Below are positions 22,530 through 32,369 of a stretch of DNA of 64,000 bases, one piece after another. The notes under the pieces were generated by a model. That model was not told the origin of the DNA, searched no databases, and saw nothing but the letters and a program-made list of their open reading frames with translations. The position numbers and the translations under genes were made by a program. Numbering within the stretch: the first letter of the stretch is position 1; every line of letters begins with the position of its first letter. The DNA is from Formivibrio sp. (GTDB taxonomy: Bacteria > Pseudomonadota > Gammaproteobacteria > Burkholderiales > Chitinibacteraceae). The stretch is from NCBI GenBank assembly GCA_031291275.1, contig JARLJJ010000633.1, forward strand, positions 24,726 to 88,725. Direction: 5' to 3'.

Positions 22530-24843
22530 CGCAGAACTAAGAATTGGCGGAAATATTGATGACTTGAAAGCCGCAACCGACAAGGCGACGGCTGAAATCA
22601 AGCGTATGTCCGATCAGATGCAGTCTTCGCTGAACTCACTGAATGGCATGTTTCAGAAGTTGCATGGCACTTTCATGGCATTCACTGCAGTTGTAGCGGG
22701 TGGAGCAGCTTTCAAGGATGTGATTAATGCGTCGAATGATTGGGCGCTTGAATCGCTCAAGCTTTCAAAAATTCTCGGCGTAACAACTGAGCAGGCCAGC
22801 ATTATGAAGGTCGCCATGAATCATGTTGGCATCGAGGCAGACCTGGTTATCGCAGCCTCTCAGAAAATGAGTAAGCAGATTTTTTCCAACGGGGAAGCTT
22901 TTAAGACGCTTGGTGTTCAGGTTAAAGACTCATCTGGCCAGTATCGATCTGTTGTCGATGTTATGGGAGAGGCTAACCAAAAGCTGCTGGATATAAAGAA
23001 TCCGATTGAGCAAAATATTGCAGGGCAGCAGGTATATGGGAAGTCCTGGGGAGAGATTAGAACCATCCTCAAGTTGACTGCTGACCAAATGGATACGGCT
23101 AAACAGCGCGCTCAGGATTTGCACCTTGTGGTTGGGGCGGAAGGTGCTGAACAGGCTAAAAGATACAAAGAGCAGATGCGTGATCTGAACTTGGTAGGTA
23201 AGTCGCTTGAAGTCCAGTTTGGGCAGCAATTAACCCCGGTTTTTGTCAAGCTGGGAGCTTGGATGGGAGAAGAAGCGCCGGCAATGGGCAATGTATTTAA
23301 AACAGTGCTTGAATCAATTGCATTTGTTGCTCAGTCAGTCTGGCTCGCTATCAAAGATATGGGCGATGGATTAGGTGCATTAGCAGCGCAAGCAAATGCT
23401 GTTTTGCACGGCGACATCAAACTGGCTCAAGAGATAGGCCGACTGCGTGATGAAGAGGCGGCTAAGAATGAAGCTGCTTATCAAAAGCTGGTAGCTAATT
23501 TTGGCAAACCAATTGAATCTAGGGTGAGTAAGTCACCTGAAATCAGTAACGGACCAACCTACGACTTCGGGAAGGATAAGACCAAGGCCGATAAATCAAG
23601 AATGTCTGAATGGGATGCTGAACTTGCTGCGGAAAAGGTTAAATACCAGAAAGAACATGACCTGAGAGAAATGTCAAAGCAGGAAGAAATAGCCTACTGG
23701 AAATCTATTACCGACAACCAAAATACCAGTAAGCAGGAACGTATTGCCATAGCAAAGAATGTATCCGTGCTTGAACTGGAGATAATGAAACAGAATCTCC
23801 AGCAGAAGAAAGCACTTGATCAGGACGCTATTGATAATTACGAAAAAATAGCAATGGATAACCTCAAGGGCGACGAACAACTTGCCCAGCAGGAATATGA
23901 TCAAGGGAAGATCAGCAAGTCTGAATTGATTTCCTTGCAGCAGCAATATGAGGATCGCCGATTTGAGATTCAGCGCGAAGCCCAATTTGCACGGATTGCT
24001 GCGATGCAAGGCGATCCTAATATGGATCCGGTGGCCTATCAAAAACTGCTTGATCAAATGGGAGAGATTGATCGCATCCATGAACAGGCCAAAGTAAAAC
24101 TTAACGGAGACGCAGCTAAGGAATCGCAGCAACGCTGGCAACAAAGCTTGGCACCAATCGGCAGCGCTTTTGAAAAGTCGATAAACGGCATGATCCAAGG
24201 CACGCTGACTATGCGGAAGGCACTGGGTAATCTTTTTCAGTCGATCCTTGGTGAGTTCGTAAATATGGTTGTCCAGATGGGTGTCCGCTGGGCAGCAATG
24301 GAATTGGCAAAGACGGTTTCCACCAAGGAAGGATCGACTCTTCGAGCGCTCTTGGAAAAGATGGGGCTGATTGAAACTACCTCAGCACAGACAGAGGCGA
24401 CTGGCACGACAATTGGTACTAAGGCTACGGAGGCGGAGGCTGTTGTCGGTGCTAATGCTGCTGAGGCTGGATCTGGTGCGGCAGCATCTGTTGCCTCTAT
24501 CCCATTTGTTGGTTGGGCTATGGCCGCTGGCGTTTTTGCGACGACCATGGCAATGGTGCTTGGCGCCAAAGGGAGTATCAAGTCAGCCAGCGGAGGCTTT
24601 GACATTCCTGCTGGAGTGAACCCGGTAACCCAACTGCACCAGGAAGAAATGGTGCTGCCGGCGCAATACGCAAATGTGATTCGTGGGATGGCTGGTGATG
24701 GCGGTAGTGGCGGCGGAGACGTGCACATGCATGTTCATACCCAGTCCACGAAGGATTTCGAGACCTTTTTGACTCAGAACAGTCATGTGCTGGCCCCGGC
24801 AATACGCCGACTTGGACGGAACTTCTCCCCAACAAAAGCATAG
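22516..24843 (+). CDS. Tail tape measure protein
   Basis: 775 residues from ATG 22516 (the frame is open further upstream, but that part overlaps the T frame). Long helical and coiled-coil regions (residues about 20-60 and 330-560), with hydrophobic segments near the C-terminus (AASVASIPFVGWAMAAGVF), and Gln/Glu/Lys-rich helices between. It sets tail length and may enter the host membrane. Length implies a tail of about 115 nm by the usual 1.5 angstrom per residue rule. Confidence 0.9.
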   Translation: MANNDAELRIGGNIDDLKAATDKATAEIKRMSDQMQSSLNSLNGMFQKLHGTFMAFTAVVAGGAAFKDVINASNDWALESLKLSKILGVTTEQASIMKVAMNHVGIEADLVIAASQKMSKQIFSNGEAFKTLGVQVKDSSGQYRSVVDVMGEANQKLLDIKNPIEQNIAGQQVYGKSWGEIRTILKLTADQMDTAKQRAQDLHLVVGAEGAEQAKRYKEQMRDLNLVGKSLEVQFGQQLTPVFVKLGAWMGEEAPAMGNVFKTVLESIAFVAQSVWLAIKDMGDGLGALAAQANAVLHGDIKLAQEIGRLRDEEAAKNEAAYQKLVANFGKPIESRVSKSPEISNGPTYDFGKDKTKADKSRMSEWDAELAAEKVKYQKEHDLREMSKQEEIAYWKSITDNQNTSKQERIAIAKNVSVLELEIMKQNLQQKKALDQDAIDNYEKIAMDNLKGDEQLAQQEYDQGKISKSELISLQQQYEDRRFEIQREAQFARIAAMQGDPNMDPVAYQKLLDQMGEIDRIHEQAKVKLNGDAAKESQQRWQQSLAPIGSAFEKSINGMIQGTLTMRKALGNLFQSILGEFVNMVVQMGVRWAAMELAKTVSTKEGSTLRALLEKMGLIETTSAQTEATGTTIGTKATEAEAVVGANAAEAGSGAAASVASIPFVGWAMAAGVFATTMAMVLGAKGSIKSASGGFDIPAGVNPVTQLHQEEMVLPAQYANVIRGMAGDGGSGGGDVHMHVHTQSTKDFETFLTQNSHVLAPAIRRLGRNFSPTKA

Positions 24844-24857
24844 AAAACAACCAAAGC

Positions 24858-24895
24858 AAAAGCCCCTGAACGTTGGAAGCGTCAGGGGCTTTTTA
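24858..24895 (+). terminator. Intrinsic terminator after the tape measure gene
   Basis: AAAGCCCCTGA / TCAGGGGCTTT stem with a TTTTT tail, 15 nt after the stop. Confidence 0.85.
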
Positions 24896-24958
24896 TTTCC
24901 AAATCCTTGAAGCAGAAGGACCTAGAACTTGATCAAGTATAGCAAAGGAATATTCAAA

Positions 24959-25093
24959 ATGACACGCGAAGGCTTTGAATTTAACGCCCCTTTGTCGCCT
25001 TGGATTCGGTTTTGCATCGGCGCGGCAATGTTGCTTTTGTCAGCTTCGCCATTGATTTACGCGGTTTCAAAATTGGTTGAAGCCGCGAAATGA
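24959..25093 (+). CDS. 44-residue single-pass membrane protein
   Basis: MTREGFEFNAPLSPWIRF then a hydrophobic span CIGAAMLLLSASPLIYAVS. The stop overlaps the DUF2460 start as ATGA. A short membrane gene here, between tape measure and tail tip genes, may be a superinfection-exclusion or lysis-related factor; no family match. Confidence 0.55.
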   Translation: MTREGFEFNAPLSPWIRFCIGAAMLLLSASPLIYAVSKLVEAAK

Positions 25094-25707
25094 GCAACTC
25101 TGTTTACCCCGATCTACCAGGCATGAAGCTGGACGCGACTGTATCGCCGCGCTTCTCGACCAAGATCCAGTCCGCGATCTCGGGACGGGAGACACGCGCG
25201 GCGTTCATGGCCTACCCGCTGTGGGATATCACCCTGGCGTATGAGTTTCTGCGCAGCAACGGCGCGTTTCCTGAGCTTGATACGCTGGCCGGCTTCTTCA
25301 TGCAGATGAAGGGATCATGGGATTCGTTCCTGATCTCAATCCCGAACGATAACGCCGTGACCGATATGCAGTTCGGGATGGGCAACGGCGTTCAGACGGT
25401 ATTCCAGTTGACGCGTACACGGGGCGCTGGCGGATTTGGCTTCACTGAGCCCTGCCAGAATCCCGCAGCGCTGACCAACATCAAGGGCAATGGCTCGGTG
25501 ATATCGAGCGGCGGCTATAGCATCGGCTCGACCGGGTTGATTACCTTTGTCACCGCGCCCGCTGTCGGTACCGCGCTCACCTGGTCCGGCTCGTTCTACT
25601 ACCGCTGCCGATTCGTCAACGATACCGCCGACTTTTCCCGCTTCATGCAGGACTTGTGGTCGCTGGGCAGTATCAAGATGACCGGCGCCACCGGGAATAA
25701 GGTCTGA
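25090..25707 (+). CDS. DUF2460 tail tip protein
   Basis: 205 residues with the DUF2460 pattern PRFSTKIQSAISGRETR, AYPLWDITLAYEFLR, FFMQMKGSWDSFLI. In gene transfer agents and related siphoviruses this is the distal tail protein linking tube and baseplate. Followed by DUF2163 and NlpC/P60 genes as expected. Confidence 0.85.
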   Translation: MSNSVYPDLPGMKLDATVSPRFSTKIQSAISGRETRAAFMAYPLWDITLAYEFLRSNGAFPELDTLAGFFMQMKGSWDSFLISIPNDNAVTDMQFGMGNGVQTVFQLTRTRGAGGFGFTEPCQNPAALTNIKGNGSVISSGGYSIGSTGLITFVTAPAVGTALTWSGSFYYRCRFVNDTADFSRFMQDLWSLGSIKMTGATGNKV

Positions 25708-25711
25708 TCCC

Positions 25712-26617
25712 ATGAAAAACGTAACTCCCGCCCTGTTAGCGCTGCTGCAGGCTGGTGGCCCGTTCGTCATGGCAGACATGTATACCGTGACGCTTACCTC
25801 CGGCACAGTGCTGCGCTGGGTGGATTTTGACCGCGATCTGACGCATCCAACCAATGGTTTCGTGTATTCATGCTCCGGCCCCGTCCTACGGCGGGGCAAG
25901 ACGCGCATTGTGATCGGGGTCGAAGTCGATACGCTCGATCTGTCAATTTGCCCCGGCGCTACTGATTACGTTGATGGCGTGCCGATGCTAGCCGCTGCAC
26001 GGGCCGGCGCGTTTGATGGCGCAAAACTGAAGCTGGAACGTGTATTCCTCGGCGTCCCGTCATTCATTCTTGGCGTGTCGGTGCTGGGCGCTGCATACCT
26101 GGGCGATATGGCGCCAGTTGGCGCGGTGATTATGTTCACTGGTCGCTTTGCTGATGTCACGCTCGGGCGCACTGAGTTACAAGTACGCATCAATTCTGAT
26201 GTCGAGGCGCTGAATATCCAGCTTCCTCGCAATACATACCAAGCGGGATGCATGCATACGCTATACGACACGGAATGTGGGCTGAATCGCGCCGCGTGGG
26301 GGGTGACCTCGCACGTTGCCATCGGCAGCACGGTCTCCACAATCAATTCCGGGCTGAGTAATGCCCCTGACTGGTTCACGCGCGGATACATCCGATTCAA
26401 TACCGGCGCGCTGGCCGGCACGACCCGCACCATAAAAAGCTATGCGGCTGGCCGAGTGACGGTCTTCATGCCGCTGCCTGCTGTTCCGGCAGTGGGCGAT
26501 ACCTTCACGGTCTATGCGGGATGCGATCGCTTGCAAGGCACCTGCGGCGTCAAGTTCGACAACCTAGGCAGCTTCCGCGCCACCCCATATACCCCTGAGC
26601 CGAGTACAGCAGCATGA
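25712..26617 (+). CDS. DUF2163 tail tip protein (hub)
   Basis: 301 residues: LADMYTVTLTSGTVLRWVDF-like N-terminus (position 25 onward), middle beta-rich region, and CMHTLYDTECGLNRAAW, a Cys-bearing motif conserved in the DUF2163/BR0599 family. Known as a hub or baseplate part in GTA-like tails; Cys residues may bind an iron-sulfur cluster. Overlaps the next gene by 4 nt. Confidence 0.85.
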   Translation: MKNVTPALLALLQAGGPFVMADMYTVTLTSGTVLRWVDFDRDLTHPTNGFVYSCSGPVLRRGKTRIVIGVEVDTLDLSICPGATDYVDGVPMLAAARAGAFDGAKLKLERVFLGVPSFILGVSVLGAAYLGDMAPVGAVIMFTGRFADVTLGRTELQVRINSDVEALNIQLPRNTYQAGCMHTLYDTECGLNRAAWGVTSHVAIGSTVSTINSGLSNAPDWFTRGYIRFNTGALAGTTRTIKSYAAGRVTVFMPLPAVPAVGDTFTVYAGCDRLQGTCGVKFDNLGSFRATPYTPEPSTAA

Positions 26618-27051
26618 CCGACATTCGCGAAAAGATCATGGCAGAAGCCCGGTCGTGGCTCGGCACGCCTTTCCATCATGCCGCGCGCATCAAAGGCGTG
26701 GGGGTGGATTGCGTCAATCTGCTGGTTGGCGTGTTCTCAGCAGTGGGCGCTGTGCCTGGCTTTGATATTGAGTACTACCCACAAGACTGGCACCTGAACC
26801 AAGACGAGCCACGCTTTCTGGCTGGGATTGCCGAGTATGCGGATCCGGTACCTGAAGGTGAAACGCCACAACCAGGCGACATCGCCATGTTCAAGTACGG
26901 CCGGCATGCCGCGCATGGTTCCATTGTTATTGAATGGCCACTGGTTATTCATGCCTGGCGTGATGTGGGCATGGTTGTTTTGACTGAAGCAGATCGCGGC
27001 CCATTGGCTGGGCGCTTTGCTGGTTGTTATCGCTTGCGAGGGATTAACTGA
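26614..27051 (+). CDS. NlpC/P60 peptidase of the tail tip
   Basis: 145 residues; catalytic Cys in GVGVDCVNLL (residue about 37), His in HAAHGSIVIE. The motif GTPFHHAARIKG matches the phage cell-wall peptidase family (TIGR02219-type). It probably cuts peptidoglycan during DNA entry. The stop overlaps the start of the J-like gene. Confidence 0.88.
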   Translation: MTDIREKIMAEARSWLGTPFHHAARIKGVGVDCVNLLVGVFSAVGAVPGFDIEYYPQDWHLNQDEPRFLAGIAEYADPVPEGETPQPGDIAMFKYGRHAAHGSIVIEWPLVIHAWRDVGMVVLTEADRGPLAGRFAGCYRLRGIN

Positions 27052-29345
27052 TGGGTGGCGGCGGATCATCTGTTCAAACCACTGCGCCCACGCCGCTGAC
27101 TGGCGTATCGATCCAGACCAGCGCCAATGGCCTGCCAATTGCTTTGGTCTATGGCACGACGCGCGTCACGCCGAATCTGATGGGGTATTGGGATTTCACT
27201 GCGATTCCACAGACCAGCTCCCAAACTTCTGGCAGCAAAGGTGGTGGCGGTGGGTCGCCCAGCGTATCGGGCTATACCTACACGGCAAGCTTCCAGTTTG
27301 CGCTGTGCGAAGGCCCGATTACCGGCATCACCAATGCTTGGATCGACAAGACGCAAGAAAACCCAAGCGCGCTGTTTTCGTTATTTCTTGGCACGTACCC
27401 ACAAGCAGCTTGGTCCTATTTGACCAGCAACCATCCGGGCGAGGATTTGGGCTACCCCGGCATCGCTTATGCGGCGGCGGCGGGTTATGACCTGGGCACC
27501 AGCGCGAACCTGCCGAATCACAATTTTGAAGTACAGGGCAAGTTCCTGCTTGGCGGTGGTGTGCTCGATGCTGACCCTAAGGACATCATCACTGACTTGC
27601 TGACCAATCCGGCAACTGGCGTGCCGAATGCGCCAGCGCTGGGTGATCTGACTCAGTACAGCAAATACTGCAAGGCATCTGGACTGCTGCTGTCGCCGTG
27701 CTACGACACGCAAACCGCCGCAGCATCGATGCTGACCGACTTGTTTCAGCTGACCAATACCGGTGTGTATTTCAGCGAGGGCGTGCTGAAGGCCGTTCCT
27801 TATGGCGATGAGACGATCAGCAACGGCGTGACCTACACGCCCGTCCTGACACCGATTGGTAACCTTGGCGATGATGATTTTCTGTCCGATGGCTCGTCCG
27901 ATCCGATCACGGTAAAGCGTAACGCCATCGCGACAACCGTTAACACGTCGGCTGATGCTTGCAATCAGGTCACGCTTGAGTTTTTGAATCGGGCGAATGC
28001 TTACATCGCGGAAACGGTCACCGTACAGGACCAGGTATCAATCGATACCTACGGTCTGCGCCCGATGAGCACCATCACGGCGCACCAGATAGCGGATGCG
28101 AATGTGGCGCAAGCGGCAGCAATGCTGATCCTGCAGCGCTCGATTGCCATCCGGGCAACGTATGAATTTCGGCTCGGCTGGCAGTGGTGCTATCTCGAAC
28201 CAACCGATCTGATCACGATTACCGATACCGTGCTCGGCCTCAATCTCTACCCGGTGCGCATCCTCTCAATCGAAGAGGATGAATACGGCACGCTAACTAT
28301 CTCGGCAGAAGATGCGCCGGCAGGCGTGGCATCGCATGTGGTGGGCAATGTGCCGCAAAACGGCGGCTATAGCGCCGACTACAACGCGGCGGCGGGCAGC
28401 GTATCGGCGGTGTGCATTTTCGAGCCACCGTTTGCGCTGGCGTCCGGTACCGGACTGGAAGTATGGGCGGGCGTATCCGGACCGGTCGACTCTGGCATTT
28501 GGGGCGGCGCGAATGTCTGGGTCAGCTATGACGGTACAACCTACCAGCTTCTAACCACGATCAACGGCCCGGCGCGCGTCGGCCACCTTGCCGGCATGAT
28601 CTCGCCGACCAGTACTGGGCCTCTTGCGGTGCAGTTGGACGGGCAGGGCGGACAACTGCTTGCGGCATCGGCGGCTGATGCGGCGGCGCTGCACTCGCTG
28701 TTCTATGTTGGCGGCGCAAGCCCCGAATTCATGGCCTACCAGGGGGCGACCCTGACCGGTGCGAATGCCTACAACCTAAGCAGCCTAGTGCGCGGTGCGT
28801 ACGGCAGCGCTGAGGCGGCGCATTACGCTGATGACCCGTTTGTGCGCGTGGACGACTCGCTGGCCAAGTCGGGCAGCCTGGCGCTTTCGTTGATCGGCAG
28901 CACGATTCACTTCAAGTTCCAGAGCTTCAACATCTGGGGCGGCGGACTGGAAGACCTATCTACGCTCACTGCGTACACCTACACAGTCAGCGGTGAGCAG
29001 GCGACTGGCAATGCGGTTTCCGGATTGACCGCTACCGCCGTTTCTGGATCAAGCGTACTGACGACGCTTACGTGGGATGCTGACCCAAGCGCTGATCATT
29101 ATGTGGTCGACCAAAGCGGCGATGGGGTGACTTGGCAGCGTACCGGTGAAACAAAGGCGACAACCTGGGCAGATTCGGCGCTTTACGGAGTATCAACCCG
29201 CTTCCGTGTGGCCTCTGTCCGTGCCCTTGCAAGTTCTTGGAGTAGTTCTGCCTTCTTGAATATTGGCTATACGGGAATGTGGAACAGTAATGGATCAACC
29301 TTGATGTGGAATGCCAATTCTGCAACGCATATGTGGAGTTCTTAA
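27051..29345 (+). CDS. Tail tip / receptor-binding protein J-like
   Basis: 764 residues. The N-terminal SIQTSANGLPIALVYGTTRV and TASFQFALCEGPI are typical for the GTA-type tail tip/host specificity protein. A C-terminal fibronectin III-like domain (TLTWDADPSADHYVVDQSGD) ends with WN-repeats (MWNSNGSTLMWNANSATHMW). Determines attachment with the fibres downstream. Length shorter than lambda J (1132). Confidence 0.88.
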   Translation: MGGGGSSVQTTAPTPLTGVSIQTSANGLPIALVYGTTRVTPNLMGYWDFTAIPQTSSQTSGSKGGGGGSPSVSGYTYTASFQFALCEGPITGITNAWIDKTQENPSALFSLFLGTYPQAAWSYLTSNHPGEDLGYPGIAYAAAAGYDLGTSANLPNHNFEVQGKFLLGGGVLDADPKDIITDLLTNPATGVPNAPALGDLTQYSKYCKASGLLLSPCYDTQTAAASMLTDLFQLTNTGVYFSEGVLKAVPYGDETISNGVTYTPVLTPIGNLGDDDFLSDGSSDPITVKRNAIATTVNTSADACNQVTLEFLNRANAYIAETVTVQDQVSIDTYGLRPMSTITAHQIADANVAQAAAMLILQRSIAIRATYEFRLGWQWCYLEPTDLITITDTVLGLNLYPVRILSIEEDEYGTLTISAEDAPAGVASHVVGNVPQNGGYSADYNAAAGSVSAVCIFEPPFALASGTGLEVWAGVSGPVDSGIWGGANVWVSYDGTTYQLLTTINGPARVGHLAGMISPTSTGPLAVQLDGQGGQLLAASAADAAALHSLFYVGGASPEFMAYQGATLTGANAYNLSSLVRGAYGSAEAAHYADDPFVRVDDSLAKSGSLALSLIGSTIHFKFQSFNIWGGGLEDLSTLTAYTYTVSGEQATGNAVSGLTATAVSGSSVLTTLTWDADPSADHYVVDQSGDGVTWQRTGETKATTWADSALYGVSTRFRVASVRALASSWSSSAFLNIGYTGMWNSNGSTLMWNANSATHMWSS

Positions 29346-30236
29346 ATGACAGCAACCGCACTTCCCGCAGCCTCTGTGGCGACAAATAGTTCTGCTACCG
29401 AGGCTGATGTAAAAAACTGGCTGAATAGTCTTCATGATTATTTGGCTGGTCTGCTCGGAACTACTGGCGTGGCAGCTGATGCGCTGGCTGCTCTGGGGCT
29501 TGCCGGATCAATCGTTTCTACATTTAATGGCCGAACAGGTGCTGTGTCACTTAGCGGCACAGATGTGAGTAATGCACTTGGGTACACACCAGCAAATAAT
29601 GTAGCCCATGCTTGTACTAGCGTAACGACACATACCACTATAGACGGTGGCGGCGGGGTATCCACGTATTGGGATTTTAATTGGGCAAATGGTGGTGGAA
29701 CTACGTCGCTTCTCTTTAATTATTCAGCGCCTTCAGTCGGCGGGAGTTGTATCCACCCGCACAGCCTCGTCCTTGTTGAGAATGGAAGCTACAAATTTGC
29801 AATGGACATCCGCCCCGGCGATTGGATTAAGACAAATACAGGCCAATCCAAGGTGCTGGGGATCTGGCAATCGACACTCGGGGATCGGCCTATGTATTCC
29901 ATCAACGGGATGGGCGCCATTACATCGGATCACCCAATAAGCACGATTGCTGGATGGGCAGCAATCGACCCCGCCGCCTATGAATTGGGCAATGTTGGAA
30001 AAATACGGCCAGTGAAAACGCGAGCCGGGATGGTCGATGTATTCAGTGGAACTATACCAGCGGAGGAAGTGATGCAACTGCAGGTGGGGGATACTGTGGT
30101 CACAGAGCACGGCAATATTATTGTGGAAACCATCACGCCATTTTCATTTAACCAACAGTATCAGCCTGTCTTGTCTTTGGCGTTGGAATCCGGTGATTAC
30201 TTCTTCGCGGATGGGATTGCCGTTTCCAAGCTGTAA
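29346..30236 (+). CDS. Tail fibre-type protein with C-terminal Hint domain
   Basis: 296 residues. N-terminal: SIVSTFNGRTGAVSLSGTDV and ALGYTPAN, a tail-fibre module. From Cys135 (GGSCIHPHSLV) a Hedgehog/intein (Hint) domain: DIRPGDWIKT (154-163), TSDHP (193-197, block-B-type His), LQVGDTVV, and a final FADGIAVSKL. The usual intein C-terminal Asn and following Cys/Ser are missing, so splicing is unlikely; self-cleavage or ester chemistry at Cys135 is plausible. Possibly a self-processing tail protein. Confidence 0.75.
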   Translation: MTATALPAASVATNSSATEADVKNWLNSLHDYLAGLLGTTGVAADALAALGLAGSIVSTFNGRTGAVSLSGTDVSNALGYTPANNVAHACTSVTTHTTIDGGGGVSTYWDFNWANGGGTTSLLFNYSAPSVGGSCIHPHSLVLVENGSYKFAMDIRPGDWIKTNTGQSKVLGIWQSTLGDRPMYSINGMGAITSDHPISTIAGWAAIDPAAYELGNVGKIRPVKTRAGMVDVFSGTIPAEEVMQLQVGDTVVTEHGNIIVETITPFSFNQQYQPVLSLALESGDYFFADGIAVSKL

Positions 30237-30294
30237 TAAATATTAAAACTGACCACACAGCCACCTTTGGGTGGTTTTTTTATGGGCGGAAAAA

Positions 30295-31626
30295 ATGAGT
30301 ACTTACAAAGACGGTCAAGCACTGAGTGCGGACGACATGAACGCAATTATGGCGGCAAGGGATACCGCGCTCGCATATTTTCCAACAGCACAAGCATTCG
30401 CAACTGCTTCCGAGCAAGCCGCAGTAGCTTCCACATCAGCAACAACAGCAAGTAATGCGGCTGGGGCTGCCGCTGTTAGTGCCTCTAGTGCAGCTAGCAG
30501 CTCCTCTGCAGCGGCTAATTCTGCTGCAGCAGCAAGCGCTATTGTTGTTGGTGACCCCGCAGCACTAAGAACTGCTATTGGTGCGCTTGCAAGCGTAAAT
30601 CCTAGCAGCAGTGGGGCGTGGAACCACGACGGACCAGCGGTTCTAAATAACGCTGGGTCGGCACTAAATGTCTATCGACCTGCCGGTGGGGATGGTGCGG
30701 GAACAGGCCCGTTTATTGCTGTTGGTATTCCAGGGCAATATAAATCAGGGCTGCTTCAACTATCCGCAGGAAACCACCTAGATTTTTACACGGGTAATGG
30801 CTCTAGCGCCTACGTGTTGGGCCTGAGGCTGACCACGGAGCAGCGGTTGCTGGTTAACACCACGATAGACGACGGAGTAAACATAGCGCAGTTCGCCGGT
30901 CCGGTTGGCATTAACACAGGGGGGGTCGCGACACTTACTCTGGGTAATGCCGGTAATTATGGTGTCATAGCGTCCGGTGGGTACGCTGCCGCCATCTACC
31001 TAAATGGTGCTGCGCGCGGAGGCGCAGCAGGTACGGGTACAGCGGATGGTGCGATGGTGTTTGCCACCAATGAAACGGTTCGTTTTAGCAACGCGTCTGT
31101 CAACGTGGATAAGTTGACGCTAGATACCTCCGGCAACCTGCTGGTGGGAGCGACGAGCACGTATGGTATTGGCGTAACCATAAAACCTACGGGGGAAATT
31201 TCCTCAACCTATTCTGGCACCTCGGGCAATCATTGTTTGTTCTTAAACAATAACAGCACCGTAGGCTCAATCGCATCAAGCGGTTCGTCTACTTACTACA
31301 ACACCTCATCCGATTACCGCCTCAAAACCAACGTCCAGCCGATGCAGGGCGCACTGGCAACCGTCGCCCAACTTCGTCCCGTCACCTACAATTGGCTGGC
31401 AGATAACTCAACCGGGCATGGTTTCATCGCCCATGAACTGCAAGTCGTGGTGCCGGAATGTGTGACAGGCGCGAAGGATGCCGTGGGTGCAGACGGCAAG
31501 CCGGTGTATCAGGGCATTGATACCTCGTTCCTCGTCGGTGTACTCACCGCCGCAATTCAGGAGTTGAGCACTAAGCTCGACGCCGCGAATGACCGTATCG
31601 CCAAACTCGAAGGAGTCGCAGCATGA
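30295..31626 (+). CDS. Tail fibre with C-terminal S74 intramolecular chaperone
   Basis: 443 residues. The N-terminus (MSTYKDGQALSADDMNAIM) is followed by an Ala/Ser-rich coiled coil, a beta-helical middle and a C-terminal Peptidase_S74 domain beginning SDYRLKTNVQPM, with self-cleavage Ser before DYRLK. The S74 chaperone trimerises the fibre and is then cut off. Start ATG 30295 is chosen for its GGCGGAAAA leader; the open frame begins 24 nt earlier. Confidence 0.85.
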   Translation: MSTYKDGQALSADDMNAIMAARDTALAYFPTAQAFATASEQAAVASTSATTASNAAGAAAVSASSAASSSSAAANSAAAASAIVVGDPAALRTAIGALASVNPSSSGAWNHDGPAVLNNAGSALNVYRPAGGDGAGTGPFIAVGIPGQYKSGLLQLSAGNHLDFYTGNGSSAYVLGLRLTTEQRLLVNTTIDDGVNIAQFAGPVGINTGGVATLTLGNAGNYGVIASGGYAAAIYLNGAARGGAAGTGTADGAMVFATNETVRFSNASVNVDKLTLDTSGNLLVGATSTYGIGVTIKPTGEISSTYSGTSGNHCLFLNNNSTVGSIASSGSSTYYNTSSDYRLKTNVQPMQGALATVAQLRPVTYNWLADNSTGHGFIAHELQVVVPECVTGAKDAVGADGKPVYQGIDTSFLVGVLTAAIQELSTKLDAANDRIAKLEGVAA

Positions 31627-31907
31627 CCCAATGGATAAACCCCTTAGATCGCGTACCTCAAATCCCACAGGACTGGGCCAACCATATCAGCCAAGGCGGT
31701 CTGTGGTCATGCCTCGTACTAGCCATCCTCGCAATCTGGCTACCCGTTCACGAAGCGGCGCAGCACGCGCTGATCGGGATGACCATCGTAGCCGTCGGCA
31801 AAAAGGTCGTCGATTACGTCAAGGAGTCCGAGCCGGCATGGATGTGCGTTGGCAAGGCGATCGTCACGATTTTTTGGCCTTTGAGCCTGTGGCTTATTAC
31901 TCTCTAA
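31623..31907 (+). CDS. Putative holin-type membrane protein
   Basis: 94 residues. Hydrophobic segments LWSCLVLAILAIWLPV and VGKAIVTIFWPLSLWLITL with a charged middle. The ATG overlaps the fibre stop (ATGA). It starts the lysis region. The pattern fits small holins or antiholins, but no exact family is recognised. Confidence 0.6.
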   Translation: MTQWINPLDRVPQIPQDWANHISQGGLWSCLVLAILAIWLPVHEAAQHALIGMTIVAVGKKVVDYVKESEPAWMCVGKAIVTIFWPLSLWLITL

Positions 31908-31925
31908 TCACAAGGAAATACTGAA

Positions 31926-32084
31926 ATGACCGAAGCACAATTTAACGCAATGATCGCGTCCTATCAGCGCCAGATCGCCCAAGGCGCGGCTGCCATCGCA
32001 CAGCTTGAAGGTGTGGTAGCAGGACTGCAAGCCGAACTGGCCGCAGCCAAGGGAGCCGTCGATCCAGTCAATGAGGCACAATAA
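31926..32084 (+). CDS. Small helical phage protein, 52 residues
   Basis: MTEAQFNAMIASYQRQIAQG, continuing AAAIAQLEGVVAGLQAELAA: a single amphipathic coiled-coil helix. The stop overlaps the next start (TAATG). Function unknown; small coiled-coil genes near fibres can be chaperones. Confidence 0.55.
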   Translation: MTEAQFNAMIASYQRQIAQGAAAIAQLEGVVAGLQAELAAAKGAVDPVNEAQ

Positions 32085-32341
32085 TGGCTATCGTAACCCC
32101 GCTCAACTATCGCGGCATTGATCTGCCTGCTGCCTATATCCGCGTCAACCGGGTATTCGGGGGCAAGCGCGAAGGCTGGAATTCCGTTGTCGGTATTTAC
32201 GCCAATCAAGCCGCGGCTGCTGATCAAGCACCGCTGGAAGAATTTAACCAAGCCGCGGCATATTCTCCTGACAATCTGAACGCGATTGATCTGGTGTACC
32301 TGGCGCTGAAAGTGACATACCCGGCAGCGACAGACTGCTGA
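32084..32341 (+). CDS. Hypothetical phage protein, 85 residues
   Basis: MAIVTPLNYRGIDLPAAYIR, VFGGKREGWNSVVGIY and NLNAIDLVYLALK. Beta-rich; overlaps the preceding gene by 1 nt and is followed by a terminator hairpin. Sits between fibre and lysis genes, perhaps a fibre cofactor. No function recognised. Confidence 0.6.
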   Translation: MAIVTPLNYRGIDLPAAYIRVNRVFGGKREGWNSVVGIYANQAAAADQAPLEEFNQAAAYSPDNLNAIDLVYLALKVTYPAATDC

Positions 32342-32369
32342 AACACCTTTCCCCATTTGATGTGTTGCG

